Positions 1-7,905 of a DNA stretch of 32,650 nt are shown one piece after another. How positions within the stretch are numbered: position 1 is the first letter of the stretch; each line of letters opens with the position of its first letter. The translations under genes and the position numbers were made by a program. The stretch spans positions 1 through 32,650 of the forward strand of contig CALKWH010000456.1 in NCBI GenBank assembly GCA_938004375.1, in the 5' to 3' direction. The stretch comes from an uncultured Pseudomonadota bacterium. GTDB taxonomy: Bacteria > Myxococcota_A > Polyangia > HGW-17. The notes below the pieces were generated by a model that was not told where the DNA came from, did not search any database, and worked only from the letters and a program-made list of their open reading frames with translations.

Positions 1-69
1 TGCGACCGTCCCCGGTCGCCTGCGACCGTCCCCGGGCGCCTGCGACCGTCCCCGGTCGCCTGTGACCGT
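1..69. repeat. 20-bp tandem repeats, each able to form a hairpin
   Basis: Three head-to-tail 20-bp units lie at 1-20, 21-40 and 41-60, with a decayed partial copy at 61-69. Each unit is nearly its own inverted repeat: GCGACCG, a TCCC loop, then CGGTCGC. The middle unit has one stem mismatch (CGGGCGC). The array touches the window edge, so its true copy number is unknown, and repeats like this often stop an assembly. The rest of 70-194 holds no gene that I can support. It contains a CCGTG...CACGG inverted repeat around 121-140, followed by TTTTT at about 150, which might end a transcript from outside the window. Confidence 0.8.
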
Positions 70-194
70 AATCTGACATGTTTCGACGCTTTTGGGCATC
101 GAAAAATTCGGCGCAGACCCGTGGCCGGCCGTTCACGGACACGCCCCGATTTTTCAGTTGAAGTAAGGCCGGCTCTCCGTTAAACTCGCAACCC

Positions 195-223
195 TTGAAT
201 GGAACGATGTCGTTCTCTCGAAT
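195..223 (+). promoter_or_regulatory. Possible promoter with a palindrome in its spacer
   Basis: TTGAAT (195-200) and TCGAAT (218-223) are 17 bp apart and lie just upstream of the lipoprotein gene at 245. The spacer holds a perfect 6-2-6 inverted repeat, GAACGA-TG-TCGTTC (202-215), where a repressor could sit. The predicted transcription start at about 230 nearly meets the ribosome-binding site AAGGAG at 232-237, so the leader would be very short. Both hexamers match consensus only moderately. Confidence 0.3.
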
Positions 224-244
224 GAACCAACAAGGAGTGTTCTC

Positions 245-1177
245 ATGAAAAAGTTTTCCGTGCTGTTCCTCTCCCTCTTCCTCGTGACCGGCCTCGCCGC
301 CTGCGGCAAGAAGGGCTCGGCCCCCGGAAAGGGCGCCGCCGAGACCAAGCAGGCCGCCGCCGCCACCACCGCAACCGCCGAAAAGGAGCTGGGGGTCAAG
401 CCCGGCCTCACCCTGGCCGTGAACCTGAAGTCGGTCAAGGCTTCGCCGATGTTCGCGCTCTTCAAGGACAAGATCGATGCCGAGCTCGGCAAGAGCGAGT
501 GCGCCAAGAAGGTCCTCGACGCTGTCGAGTCCGTCGTCCTGCTGGGCGACCCCGAAGGGCTCGCCGGCAAGAAGCGTGATGAAGCGGAGACCCCCAAGAA
601 GGACGAGAGCGTCTACATGGTACTCCACGGCGCCGACGCCAAGGCCGCCATCGCCTGCATGAAGGAGAGCAAGCCCGAGATCAAGGACGGCAAGCTCAAC
701 GGCGCCGACGCTCTGATCGTCGAAAAGGACGGCCAGAACAGCTACGTCTGGGCCGGCGCCGAGAAGGCCGTCGTGATGGTCACCGGCAAGTACGCCGAGA
801 AGGTGACCCCGGGCAAGGGCGCGCTGGGCAAAGGCGAGGTGAAGCCGTTCGCCGGTGACAAGTCCATCGCCTTCTCCATGGGCGAGGTCGAGGAGATGAA
901 GGAAGCCTCCGGGTTCCTCGATTTCTCCAAGGGGCTGATGGCCGACGTGTCCGTCACCCTCAAGGACGAGAAGACGGCCCAGATGGCTGAGAAGCAGTAT
1001 GAAGGGGCCAAGAAGCAGGCCGACCAGATCCCGTTCCCGGGCGTCGGCGACATGATCAAGTCCCTCAAGTTCGTGCGCAACGGCGCCACGATCTCCGTCC
1101 AGTTGTCCCTCTCCGGTGATCAGGTCAAGCAGCTCATGGATCTCGTGAAGGGTATGGGCGGCGGCCTGCCGATGTAG
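245..1177 (+). CDS. Lipoprotein of unknown function
   Basis: This encodes a 310-aa exported protein. The N-terminus is a lipoprotein signal peptide with lipobox L17-A-A-C20. A Gly/Ala/Lys-rich linker of about 35 residues follows, then a Lys- and Glu-rich soluble domain ending in GMGGGLPM. The start is fixed by AAGGAG at 232-237, seven bases before the ATG. I recognise no family motif. The mature protein has one further cysteine pair (C84 region and C158 region), so a single disulfide is possible. It stands alone, convergent with queE, and a hairpin follows the stop codon. Localisation to the periplasmic face of a membrane is inferred from the lipobox. Confidence 0.85.
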   Translation: MKKFSVLFLSLFLVTGLAACGKKGSAPGKGAAETKQAAAATTATAEKELGVKPGLTLAVNLKSVKASPMFALFKDKIDAELGKSECAKKVLDAVESVVLLGDPEGLAGKKRDEAETPKKDESVYMVLHGADAKAAIACMKESKPEIKDGKLNGADALIVEKDGQNSYVWAGAEKAVVMVTGKYAEKVTPGKGALGKGEVKPFAGDKSIAFSMGEVEEMKEASGFLDFSKGLMADVSVTLKDEKTAQMAEKQYEGAKKQADQIPFPGVGDMIKSLKFVRNGATISVQLSLSGDQVKQLMDLVKGMGGGLPM

Positions 1178-1179
1178 CC

Positions 1180-1201
1180 GATCCCGAATTTTCCCGGGAT
1201 C
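1180..1201 (+). terminator. Hairpin after the lipoprotein gene
   Basis: GATCCCG (1180-1186) pairs perfectly with CGGGATC (1195-1201) around an 8-base loop, two bases after the stop codon. Only two T residues follow, so it is a weak intrinsic terminator or an mRNA-end stabiliser between convergent genes. Confidence 0.4.
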
Positions 1202-1249
1202 TTGACCCTCCTGTCCGACCCTCACTCCCGATAACTCGTCACCAGAGAA

Positions 1250-1879
1250 TCAGGCGAACCCGCCCAGTTTGTGTAACTGCAACTGCAGGCGGGCGTCCAT
1301 CAGTCGCGCGTCGAGCAGCCAGCGGGCCAGCGGGCCCGGCTCCAGACGGTCCGGCACGGGCGAGAAGAGGACGGCGAACCGCCGGTCGGGCAGACCGGCG
1401 AGCACACCCAGCGCATGGTCGAAGTCGGCGCGGTCGGCGACGACGAACTTCACCTCGTCTCCGGGCCCCAGCCGAGCGAAGTTCCCGCGCACCAGGCTGC
1501 CCTTTTCCCCCGAGGAGGGTGGCTTGACGTCCATGATGACATGCACGTCGGCGGGCACCGGCGCCAACTCGAAGGCCCCCGAGGTCTCCAGCAGGACGGT
1601 GTAGCCGGCGTCCTCCAGCGCGGCGAGCAGCTCTCCGCACCCCGGCTGCGCCAGGGGCTCACCACCAGTGACCTCCACGAGGGGGCAGCCGAAGGACCGC
1701 ACGCGCTCGAGCACCTCCGGCACGGACATGGGGGTGCCGGGCGCCTCCCGGACGGCGCGGGTGTCGCACCAGGCGCAGCGCAGCGGACAGCCCGCGAGGC
1801 GGACGAACACGCACGGCAGGCCGGTGCGCGTGCCCTCCCCCTGCAGGCTGAAGAAGATCTCGTAGACCGCCAGGCTCAC
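1250..1879 (-). CDS. queE: 7-carboxy-7-deazaguanine synthase (QueE)
   Basis: This radical SAM enzyme converts 6-carboxytetrahydropterin to 7-carboxy-7-deazaguanine, a step towards preQ0 and queuosine in tRNA. The protein has 209 aa, which suits short QueE forms. The N-terminus FFSLQGEG is typical. The 4Fe-4S cluster ligands are C31-x3-C35-x2-C38, the usual QueE spacing. The SAM-binding TGGEP motif is at 71-75, and the C-terminal QLHK is also a family signature. The start is GTG at 1879, with GGAG about eight bases upstream. It overlaps the stop of the upstream membrane protein by GTGA, so the two are probably translationally coupled. No queC, queD or folE is present in the window. Confidence 0.93.
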   Translation of the reverse strand: MSLAVYEIFFSLQGEGTRTGLPCVFVRLAGCPLRCAWCDTRAVREAPGTPMSVPEVLERVRSFGCPLVEVTGGEPLAQPGCGELLAALEDAGYTVLLETSGAFELAPVPADVHVIMDVKPPSSGEKGSLVRGNFARLGPGDEVKFVVADRADFDHALGVLAGLPDRRFAVLFSPVPDRLEPGPLARWLLDARLMDARLQLQLHKLGGFA

Positions 1880-2781
1880 GGCGTCTCCGGTTCCGATACA
1901 GGGACGGTCGACGACGGCGCCCCGGGATCCACGACCTCCCCGCCAGGACCGAGCCGGTGCGGCCGCGGCCCGAGGTGGAGGAACAACTCCAGGCTCCCGT
2001 AGGGCAGGGTCCGCGTGAAGGCTTCGGTCAGGCGTTCCTGCTGGTACTGTAAAACGGCTGCGCCCTCCCCTTTTTCCAGATCGCCGAGCCGCTTTGCCAG
2101 GAGTCGACGCTCCTCCTCGTCCTGGGCGGCGGCGTAAGCCTCGCGAACGTACTCGGCGGCGAGCTGGTTCATCCCGGCCTTGGTCAACTGCGTGATGGTG
2201 AACACCCGAAGATAGGCGGGCGCTCCGGCCATGCGTGAGGCGGCGCGGAACAGCTCGATGGCCTCGGCGCGGTTGCGCTCGGCCTCCTCAGGCGTGTCTG
2301 CCTTCAGTTCGTACGCCAGATTGAAGGCCAGGGCCGCCGGATACTTCCAATTGTTCGGAAACCGCCGCAGGGCGGCGCGATAGAACTCGTTCGAGGCCTG
2401 CACGGTCTCGTTGTCGATGATGCGGCCGCCGTAGAGCATGGCCGCCCCCGCCCACTGGTAGGCCAGCTCGAAGGTCGGATCCAGCGCGATCACACGCCAG
2501 GCATGGGCGGCCAGCCAGGTCTGACGCTTGGGGCCGTTGAGCTCGGTGCCGAAATACATCAGGGTCTTCACCCACATCAAATCGGCGAGCATGTGGCGAT
2601 ACCCCAGCGAGGTGACCTTCAGGACCCCCTCGGAGGGAAGGTAGAAACTGTCCATGTTCTGGGGAATGAACGTCCGCTGGGCCTCCAGCCGGTGGAGCGA
2701 GAGGAGCATCAGCCCGAAACAGGCGAACCAGGCCGAAAAACAGGTAACTTTCTTGAGAGCGTCGTACATCGTCGGGCGCAC
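1876..2781 (-). CDS. Membrane-anchored TPR-like protein
   Basis: This encodes 301 aa with one N-terminal hydrophobic segment (about residues 14-31) and no signal cleavage site that I can see. A helical, Ala- and Tyr-rich region follows. The stretches ADLMWVKTLMYFG and HAWRVIALDPTFELAY resemble helices of tetratricopeptide-type proteins known in delta-proteobacteria. This suggests a periplasmic or cytosolic scaffold held at the inner membrane. The tail after about residue 275 is Pro/Gly-rich. The start is uncertain: GTG at 2781 has no clear ribosome-binding site, and an in-frame ATG at 2769 is the alternative. It is co-transcribed with queE through a 4-bp overlap. The functional link to queuosine is unclear. 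Confidence 0.75.
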   Translation of the reverse strand: MRPTMYDALKKVTCFSAWFACFGLMLLSLHRLEAQRTFIPQNMDSFYLPSEGVLKVTSLGYRHMLADLMWVKTLMYFGTELNGPKRQTWLAAHAWRVIALDPTFELAYQWAGAAMLYGGRIIDNETVQASNEFYRAALRRFPNNWKYPAALAFNLAYELKADTPEEAERNRAEAIELFRAASRMAGAPAYLRVFTITQLTKAGMNQLAAEYVREAYAAAQDEEERRLLAKRLGDLEKGEGAAVLQYQQERLTEAFTRTLPYGSLELFLHLGPRPHRLGPGGEVVDPGAPSSTVPVSEPETP

Positions 2782-2793
2782 CGTTCCGTGTCA

Positions 2794-2823
2794 TATATAT
2801 GATAAAGACCGGGTTGCGCGCAA
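2794..2823 (-). promoter_or_regulatory. Possible promoter of the TPR-queE pair
   Basis: On the minus strand TTGCGC (2823-2818) precedes an alternating TATATAT tract (2800-2794) with a 17-18 bp spacer. Transcription would begin near 2787, giving a leader of only about six bases to the GTG at 2781, or 18 to the ATG at 2769. Confidence 0.3.
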
Positions 2824-2829
2824 TCCCTA

Positions 2830-2858
2830 TTGACCGCGGGCCGGGTTTTTGCATTGAT
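2830..2858 (+). promoter_or_regulatory. Possible sigma-70 promoter of the 2897-7868 cluster
   Basis: TTGACC (2830-2835), a 17-bp spacer and ATTGAT (2853-2858) stand 38 bp before the ATG at 2897. The -35 matches consensus at five of six positions and the -10 at three of six. It is divergent from the promoter of the TPR-like gene. Confidence 0.4.
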
Positions 2859-2896
2859 GCAGCAGTCCGAATCCCGCCGGGCCGGAGGAAACCGAC

Positions 2897-4675
2897 ATGA
2901 CCGACGAACAGAAACCGAACGACATATCCCCGGAGACGCCGGAACAGGAGGATGGCCTCGAGAAGCAGTTTTTCGAGGGCGACGGCGCCACCCCGGGCGA
3001 CGCGGGCATGCCCGTCTCCTTCCGGCCCCGCTGGCAGCGAAGCCCCCTGCTCGCGGCCTTCTTCATCCCGCTGAGCCTGTTCCTCATCTACCTGTTGTGG
3101 ACGGACCTCGTGTTCGGCGTCCGAGGTCTGTTCGTGCGGCAGCCCCAGGACCTCGGGGAGGCCGTCGAGGCGCTGGCCGCCGGGCGCGTCAAGCCCAATT
3201 CCTGGGTGCACCTGCGCGGTCTGGTCAGCATCCAGAGCCAGCTCCCCATCCCCCGCACCCGCAGCCGGGGCCGGGTGGATGGATATTACGTTTATTATGT
3301 GCTCCTCGGCACCAACAACCGCATCCTCGTCAAACGTTTATCAAAGGAGGGTCTGATCACCGAACGGCTGCCCACGGAATTCACCGGACGGCTGCTGCGG
3401 ATCTCGGATGTGGAGGAGGGCGTGCGGCTCCAGGAATACTACCGGAACAACGTGACCGACCCTTCCTCGGACATCCTCTTCCGCGAATTCCAGGAGGAGA
3501 GCTCCGGCGCGGCCGACACCGCCCCGGTGCCGGATACCGTGCTCAACAGCATCGAGAAACTGCGGGAATCGAACCCCACGCTGGTCACCGACCTGGGGGA
3601 GAAGTTCGTCTTGCGCCCCAACATGAAGATGGACGTCAAGGCCTACTACCTCCCCGACGTGGTCGTGTCCTTCAACCGCGAGTATGCGTCCACGGTCCAG
3701 CTCCGGCTCACCGGAGGCACCTCCAGGGGCGGCACCTGCCCCCCGGGCGTGGGTGGCCCGGTCATCATCAAGCGCGACCCCGAGACGCTGACGCTCCCGC
3801 TCCAGAACGTCTCCGGGGAGGATCACGTGCCGACGTCTGACGCCACCGCGCTCGCGGCCTGCCCGACGTGCCCGGAAACCGACGCCCCCATCGTGCGACC
3901 GCCCGTTTTCCTCCGCATCCCGGTCAACACAACCGTCATCGACGTGCAGACCAAAAAAGAGCTCACCTTCGCTGCCGACGGCACCTACACGATCCCCGGC
4001 GCGGCCTGTGGCGCCTCCCCTGCCCAGATGACCCTCGAGCTCACCCACCGTCCCTTCGAACAACTCAACGACTGCTATCGCTGGCTGATTGCCCGGGGCT
4101 ATCCCTTCGCGCCGACCTCGGGTACCGCGCCGCCGGAGGGTGACTGGGACATCGTGGCCCTCATCGGGGAGCAGGACGTGCGGAGCCTGCAGGAGGAGCA
4201 CCGGGTCAAGCAAGACTGCACCGACAAGGACGCCGGCCGCGCCTCTGACTGCGTTGTCATCACCCCCGCCCTTCGGGTGGCCCCCCGGTGGAAGTTCCTG
4301 TTCAACATCCCTGTCCAGGACATGCAGGTCCAGGGACAGGAGTTCGTCATCCGGCGCGCCCGAACCGACTTCCCCCCCATCTACGAGCAGGCGACCGAGA
4401 GCCTCGACCTCGGCGAAGGCCACACCAAGACGGCCCGCATCCTCAAGCCGAAGACCGCCGAGGACGCCTACCGGCTGCCGCTTTCCATGATCTCCAAGTT
4501 GAAGTTCTACAGCCCCACCCTGATCCAGGACGACGCCTACATCCTCCTCGAGGGCGTGACCCCCACCGACTGGAACATCCTCTGGAAGATCCCGGTCGTC
4601 CTGATCCTTCTCGTCCTGATCGCGCTCAACCTGCGGGCCGTGCTGCGCCGTTTCGTGGGGCGTCCGCGGGCTTGA
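2897..4675 (+). CDS. Bitopic membrane protein of unknown function
   Basis: This encodes 592 aa. An acidic N-terminal tail of about 48 residues is followed by a transmembrane helix at about 50-70, a large extracytoplasmic region, and a second helix at about 568-586 with a basic tail (RRFVGRPR). Both ends are therefore likely cytoplasmic. The central region holds several cysteine clusters (GTCPPG, ACPTCPETD, AACGAS, NDCYRW, DCTDK, DCVV), which could form disulfides in the periplasm. I recognise no family. The ATG is supported by GGAGGAA about ten bases upstream. It is the first gene of a same-strand series that continues with a GATase-like lipoprotein 55 bp downstream. Confidence 0.8.
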   Translation: MTDEQKPNDISPETPEQEDGLEKQFFEGDGATPGDAGMPVSFRPRWQRSPLLAAFFIPLSLFLIYLLWTDLVFGVRGLFVRQPQDLGEAVEALAAGRVKPNSWVHLRGLVSIQSQLPIPRTRSRGRVDGYYVYYVLLGTNNRILVKRLSKEGLITERLPTEFTGRLLRISDVEEGVRLQEYYRNNVTDPSSDILFREFQEESSGAADTAPVPDTVLNSIEKLRESNPTLVTDLGEKFVLRPNMKMDVKAYYLPDVVVSFNREYASTVQLRLTGGTSRGGTCPPGVGGPVIIKRDPETLTLPLQNVSGEDHVPTSDATALAACPTCPETDAPIVRPPVFLRIPVNTTVIDVQTKKELTFAADGTYTIPGAACGASPAQMTLELTHRPFEQLNDCYRWLIARGYPFAPTSGTAPPEGDWDIVALIGEQDVRSLQEEHRVKQDCTDKDAGRASDCVVITPALRVAPRWKFLFNIPVQDMQVQGQEFVIRRARTDFPPIYEQATESLDLGEGHTKTARILKPKTAEDAYRLPLSMISKLKFYSPTLIQDDAYILLEGVTPTDWNILWKIPVVLILLVLIALNLRAVLRRFVGRPRA

Positions 4676-4699
4676 CCAATCCCGAAGATGTGTCATGCT
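4672..4699 (+). promoter_or_regulatory. Possible internal promoter before the GATase-like lipoprotein
   Basis: TTGACC (4672-4677) overlaps the stop codon of the preceding gene. It is followed after 16 bp by CATGCT (4694-4699). It would start transcription at about 4706, ahead of the ATG at 4731. It could add expression to the downstream part of the cluster. Confidence 0.3.
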
Positions 4700-4730
4700 G
4701 CTTGACTGAGGATCGCACCGGAGGCACTCC

Positions 4731-6341
4731 ATGAACCGCTCCATTCAGCTCATCTGGCTCTTCACCATGGCCTGCTCCCAGGTCGCCTCCTGCGACGACC
4801 CCTCCGGCACCGACCGGCGCGTGGTGATCGGTGGACGCCCCCCGGCGGGCTACACCGGCAACACGACCCGCATCCTCGAGGACAACGTCCACGCGGTGAA
4901 GCAGAACTCGACGATCAAGCTCAACGAGAGCGACTTCCGCTACGCCCACATGTACGGTTACTCCCGGCTGTTCGAGCAGATGAACCTCCACGGCTACTCC
5001 CACGACCGGCTCACCGAGGGCCGGCTCACTCCTTCGCTGCTGGCCGACTACGACGTGGTCTTCCTCAACCTCATGGACGAGACGCGCCCCGCCTTCACCG
5101 AGGACGAGATCGAGGCCGTGCGGGCCTTCGTGCACGCCGGCGGCGGCCTGTTCGTCATCGCCGACCACACCAACGTCTACCGCCACGCCGAACTGACCAA
5201 CCCTTTGTTGGCCCCCTACGGCATCGAGATCCGCTACGAGATCTGTGTCGACGTGTCCCCGCACACGGTCTCCGGGCTGGGCTGGATCCTGGTGACCGAC
5301 GTGCGCGAGCACCCCGTGCACGGCGACGTCCTCGAGTACAGTCTGCAGACCGGCGGCCCGGTGGACGGCCCCGGCGGTGTCGGCTTCACGTCGGCCGGCG
5401 GCTGGGGGGATCTGTGGAACCCCGAGATGAAGGAGGGGTACTACGGCAACTGGACCAAGGATCCCGGCGAGCAGAGCGGTCCCCAGGCCGTGGTCCAGGC
5501 GGTGGAGTACGGCAGCGGCCGCGTGTTCGTCGTGGGCGACCAGAACATCTTCGGCGACCCGTACCTGATGTTCCTGGACAACCGGGGGCTCGCCCTCAAC
5601 GGCTTCGAGTGGCTCGCCCACCGCGAGACCGAGGCCATGCGCGACAGCCCGATGCCGGGCCTCAACGTGCGCATCGACACCGCCGCCGACAACCTGTCCA
5701 CCGGCAAGGCCGGCACGACCAACCATTACACTTTTTTCACCAACCTCAACCGCATCGCCGCCCTGTCGGCCCTGGCGACGCGGCGCCCCCTGGCCTGGAT
5801 CCCGGACGTGCTGCTGTGGCTCGAGCCCTCCCGAGTGGTCGCCGACGAGGTCCTCGAGGAGGCCGACACCGTGCTGGCCAACGGCGGCCAACTGACGCTG
5901 GTGTTGCACCCCGGACAGATCTCACCGGCCTCCATCCACCTGCTCCAGCACTTCGATCTGGCCGCCGGCTTCGAGACCTCCGCCGGCGCCGCCGTCGATC
6001 TCTCGGAAACGGCCGTCGTGGACCGGCTCGAGAACGTGACCCTCGCGCCGAAGCTGCGGGATCGGACCGTGACCCTCGCCTCCTGCCCGGCCATTCGGTG
6101 CCCCGAGCACGCCGTCTGGACCGCCACCGACGCCTCCGGAGGTTCCTGCGACCTGCTCTGCGAGTTCCCCCTGCTCAACGGGCGTTTCCTGGTGTCCTTC
6201 GCCGGCGAGTTCTACCGCCGTTCCGCCCAGGGCGACGTGCACGACGTCCCCAAGGACGCCTCCGAGGCGGCCTATCTGCTCGAACTGGGGCTCTCCGACG
6301 TCTGGCTCGAGTTCGGCATCCCCCAGCGGTACCAGAACTGA
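4731..6341 (+). CDS. Lipoprotein with a GATase-like (DUF4350/GldG-like) domain
   Basis: This encodes 536 aa. The signal peptide carries a plausible lipobox, V18-A-S-C21, followed by two Asp; T12-M-A-C15 is a poorer alternative. The region at about 100-140 has a beta strand YDVVFLNLMDE, then FTEDEIEAVRAFVHAGGGLFVIADH. This is the pattern of class-I glutamine-amidotransferase-fold domains of the GldG/DUF4350 kind, which usually bind rather than hydrolyse. A second stretch, GRVFVVGDQNIFGD, with a following NRGLALNGFEWL, completes that fold near residue 290. The C-terminal part (about 320-536) is unassigned. The start has GGAGG at a good distance. The next gene begins four bases after the stop, so coupling is likely. 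Confidence 0.75.
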   Translation: MNRSIQLIWLFTMACSQVASCDDPSGTDRRVVIGGRPPAGYTGNTTRILEDNVHAVKQNSTIKLNESDFRYAHMYGYSRLFEQMNLHGYSHDRLTEGRLTPSLLADYDVVFLNLMDETRPAFTEDEIEAVRAFVHAGGGLFVIADHTNVYRHAELTNPLLAPYGIEIRYEICVDVSPHTVSGLGWILVTDVREHPVHGDVLEYSLQTGGPVDGPGGVGFTSAGGWGDLWNPEMKEGYYGNWTKDPGEQSGPQAVVQAVEYGSGRVFVVGDQNIFGDPYLMFLDNRGLALNGFEWLAHRETEAMRDSPMPGLNVRIDTAADNLSTGKAGTTNHYTFFTNLNRIAALSALATRRPLAWIPDVLLWLEPSRVVADEVLEEADTVLANGGQLTLVLHPGQISPASIHLLQHFDLAAGFETSAGAAVDLSETAVVDRLENVTLAPKLRDRTVTLASCPAIRCPEHAVWTATDASGGSCDLLCEFPLLNGRFLVSFAGEFYRRSAQGDVHDVPKDASEAAYLLELGLSDVWLEFGIPQRYQN

Positions 6342-6345
6342 CGTC

Positions 6346-6987
6346 ATGACGCTCTCGGTCTACCTCTGCGAAGACAACGCCATGTTCGCCCGCGACTTGA
6401 TGGACAAGCTGCCCAGGGTCGCCGAGCTTCGCTTCTGCGGCCACGCGGCCTGCGCCGAGGACGCCCTCGCCGACCCCGCTCTGGGCGACGCGGACGTGCT
6501 GCTGCTGGATCTCGAGATGCCCGGAGGCGGCGGGCTGTGGTGCATCGATCAACTCGTGAGGCGGGAGCGGATCCCCGAGATCCTGGTGCTCACCACCACG
6601 GCCGCGGAGGACGTCGTCTTCCTCGCCATCCAGAAGGGCGCCGCAGGGTATCTGCTCAAGGGTTCTCCCCTGCGGAAGGTGGCCGACGGCGTCCTGGACG
6701 TCTCCGAAGGCGGGTGCGTCATCGACTCCAGGCTCGCCGCCCGTTTCTGGAACCTGTTCCTCTCCGCGCGGGGGCGCTGCGGCTCCTCCTATGACCTGAC
6801 CCCGGAGGAAGTCGACCTGCTCAACCTGCTGGCCCGGGGCCTGTCCAACCCCGAGCTGGGTTGCGCGATGGGCCGCAAGCGCACCAACATCAAGAAGATG
6901 CTGGCGCGCATCTACCGCAAGATGAACGTCACGTCCCGCGTCGACGCGGTTCGCCTGGCCATGCAGGCGGGGCTGGTGGAACTGTGA
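6346..6987 (+). CDS. NarL/FixJ-type response regulator
   Basis: This encodes a 213-aa two-component regulator. The receiver domain (about 1-120) has the acidic pair E9-D10, the phosphoacceptor D55 in LLLDLEMP, T83 or T84, and K105 in GYLLKG. The C-terminal LuxR-type helix-turn-helix covers about 150-210, with LTPEE, ARGLSNPEL and IYRKMNV. It should bind DNA as a phosphorylated dimer. There is no histidine kinase in the window, so its partner is unknown. It sits four bases after the GATase-like lipoprotein gene and overlaps the next lipoprotein gene by GTGA. A tightly coupled regulator between two lipoproteins suggests that it controls, or reports on, an envelope process. Confidence 0.9.
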   Translation: MTLSVYLCEDNAMFARDLMDKLPRVAELRFCGHAACAEDALADPALGDADVLLLDLEMPGGGGLWCIDQLVRRERIPEILVLTTTAAEDVVFLAIQKGAAGYLLKGSPLRKVADGVLDVSEGGCVIDSRLAARFWNLFLSARGRCGSSYDLTPEEVDLLNLLARGLSNPELGCAMGRKRTNIKKMLARIYRKMNVTSRVDAVRLAMQAGLVEL

Positions 6988-7868
6988 ACCCCCGCGCCCC
7001 GTGGTCCCTGCTGCTCCTGACGCTGGGCCTCGCCGCCTGCTCCGAGCCGCCCGAGCCCCACCGCGGCCCGGCGGATCCCCGCGAAGCGACCAACCGGACC
7101 ATCGTCCCGGATCATCGGCTCGTCCGCAAGAACGCGGCCGTGCGCAACCCCGAGGTCTTCCCCTGGTACGTGGGCCCCGAGGTCATCCCCTCGTTCAAGC
7201 CCGGGGACCGCGTCTGGACGCCCGCGCCCATCGGCCGCACCTGGGACGTCATCAACATGGCCGTCGCCTCGGTGGCGCGCGTCGACGGAAATCACGTCGT
7301 GCTGCAGGCGGGGGTGCTCGAGTTCACGGTCCCCGCCGCCGTGGTGCTCCCCGCGACCGCACCAGCCCGACTGGCCCCGCGCACCCCGGTGCTCGCCTGC
7401 CTCGGGCTGGCGGGGGAGTGGGGCCGCGTGGTCACCGCGGGCAAGGAGACCGTCGGCGTCGCCCTCGTGATGGCGCAGACCGTGGTCACGCGGGAGCTCC
7501 CGTCGGACGCGGTCCTGCCCCTGACGGGCAAGGGCGGACCCGGCCATCCGGTGACCTTCCACCGGGGGGAGAACGTCGGGTTCGGGCTGCTGCTCTACCT
7601 CAACCGCGAGAAGGCCGGCATCATCACGTACACCGGCAAACTGGAGCTGGTGAACCCGGACCAGGTCCGTTTCGTCCCGCTGGACACGACGCCCGTGCGG
7701 AACTCCACGATGTGGTCGCCGTTCGCCGACACCCTCGAGGAGGTCCGCGTCCAGCAGGTCCTGGAGAACGGCGCCGCCGTCGAGATCCTCTTCGTGTCCC
7801 GTCCCCAGGCCCCCCTGATCAATCCGCGCGTGGTCACCTCGGCCCGCGTGACCCGCATGCTCTGGTGA
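6984..7868 (+). CDS. Lipoprotein of unknown function
   Basis: This encodes 294 aa, starting at GTG 6984, which overlaps the stop of the response regulator as GTGA. I chose this start because it gives a clean lipoprotein signal (NPRAPWSLLLLTLGLAAC, lipobox L16-A-A-C19) and has GGTGG upstream. A longer reading frame begins inside the regulator gene but would bury the signal. The mature part begins with a Pro-rich linker. It then has a beta-rich domain with segments such as FKPGDRVWTPAPIGRTW and VDGNHVVLQAGVLEFTV that resemble small SH3-like barrels, though I cannot assign a family. It is probably exported by the Lol pathway. It is the last gene of the coupled series. Confidence 0.8.
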   Translation: MNPRAPWSLLLLTLGLAACSEPPEPHRGPADPREATNRTIVPDHRLVRKNAAVRNPEVFPWYVGPEVIPSFKPGDRVWTPAPIGRTWDVINMAVASVARVDGNHVVLQAGVLEFTVPAAVVLPATAPARLAPRTPVLACLGLAGEWGRVVTAGKETVGVALVMAQTVVTRELPSDAVLPLTGKGGPGHPVTFHRGENVGFGLLLYLNREKAGIITYTGKLELVNPDQVRFVPLDTTPVRNSTMWSPFADTLEEVRVQQVLENGAAVEILFVSRPQAPLINPRVVTSARVTRMLW

Positions 7869-7905
7869 GCAGGACGGCCCCCGCGGCCCCGGAAAGGATC
7901 CCTCC

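Noticed and set aside
1..60. CRISPR array
   Set aside because: The 20-bp units are directly adjacent with no spacers and no cas genes are nearby.
3341..5909. Long antisense frames opposite the membrane protein and GATase-like lipoprotein
   Set aside because: High GC makes the codon-position shadow frames open. They lack ribosome-binding sites and recognisable motifs.
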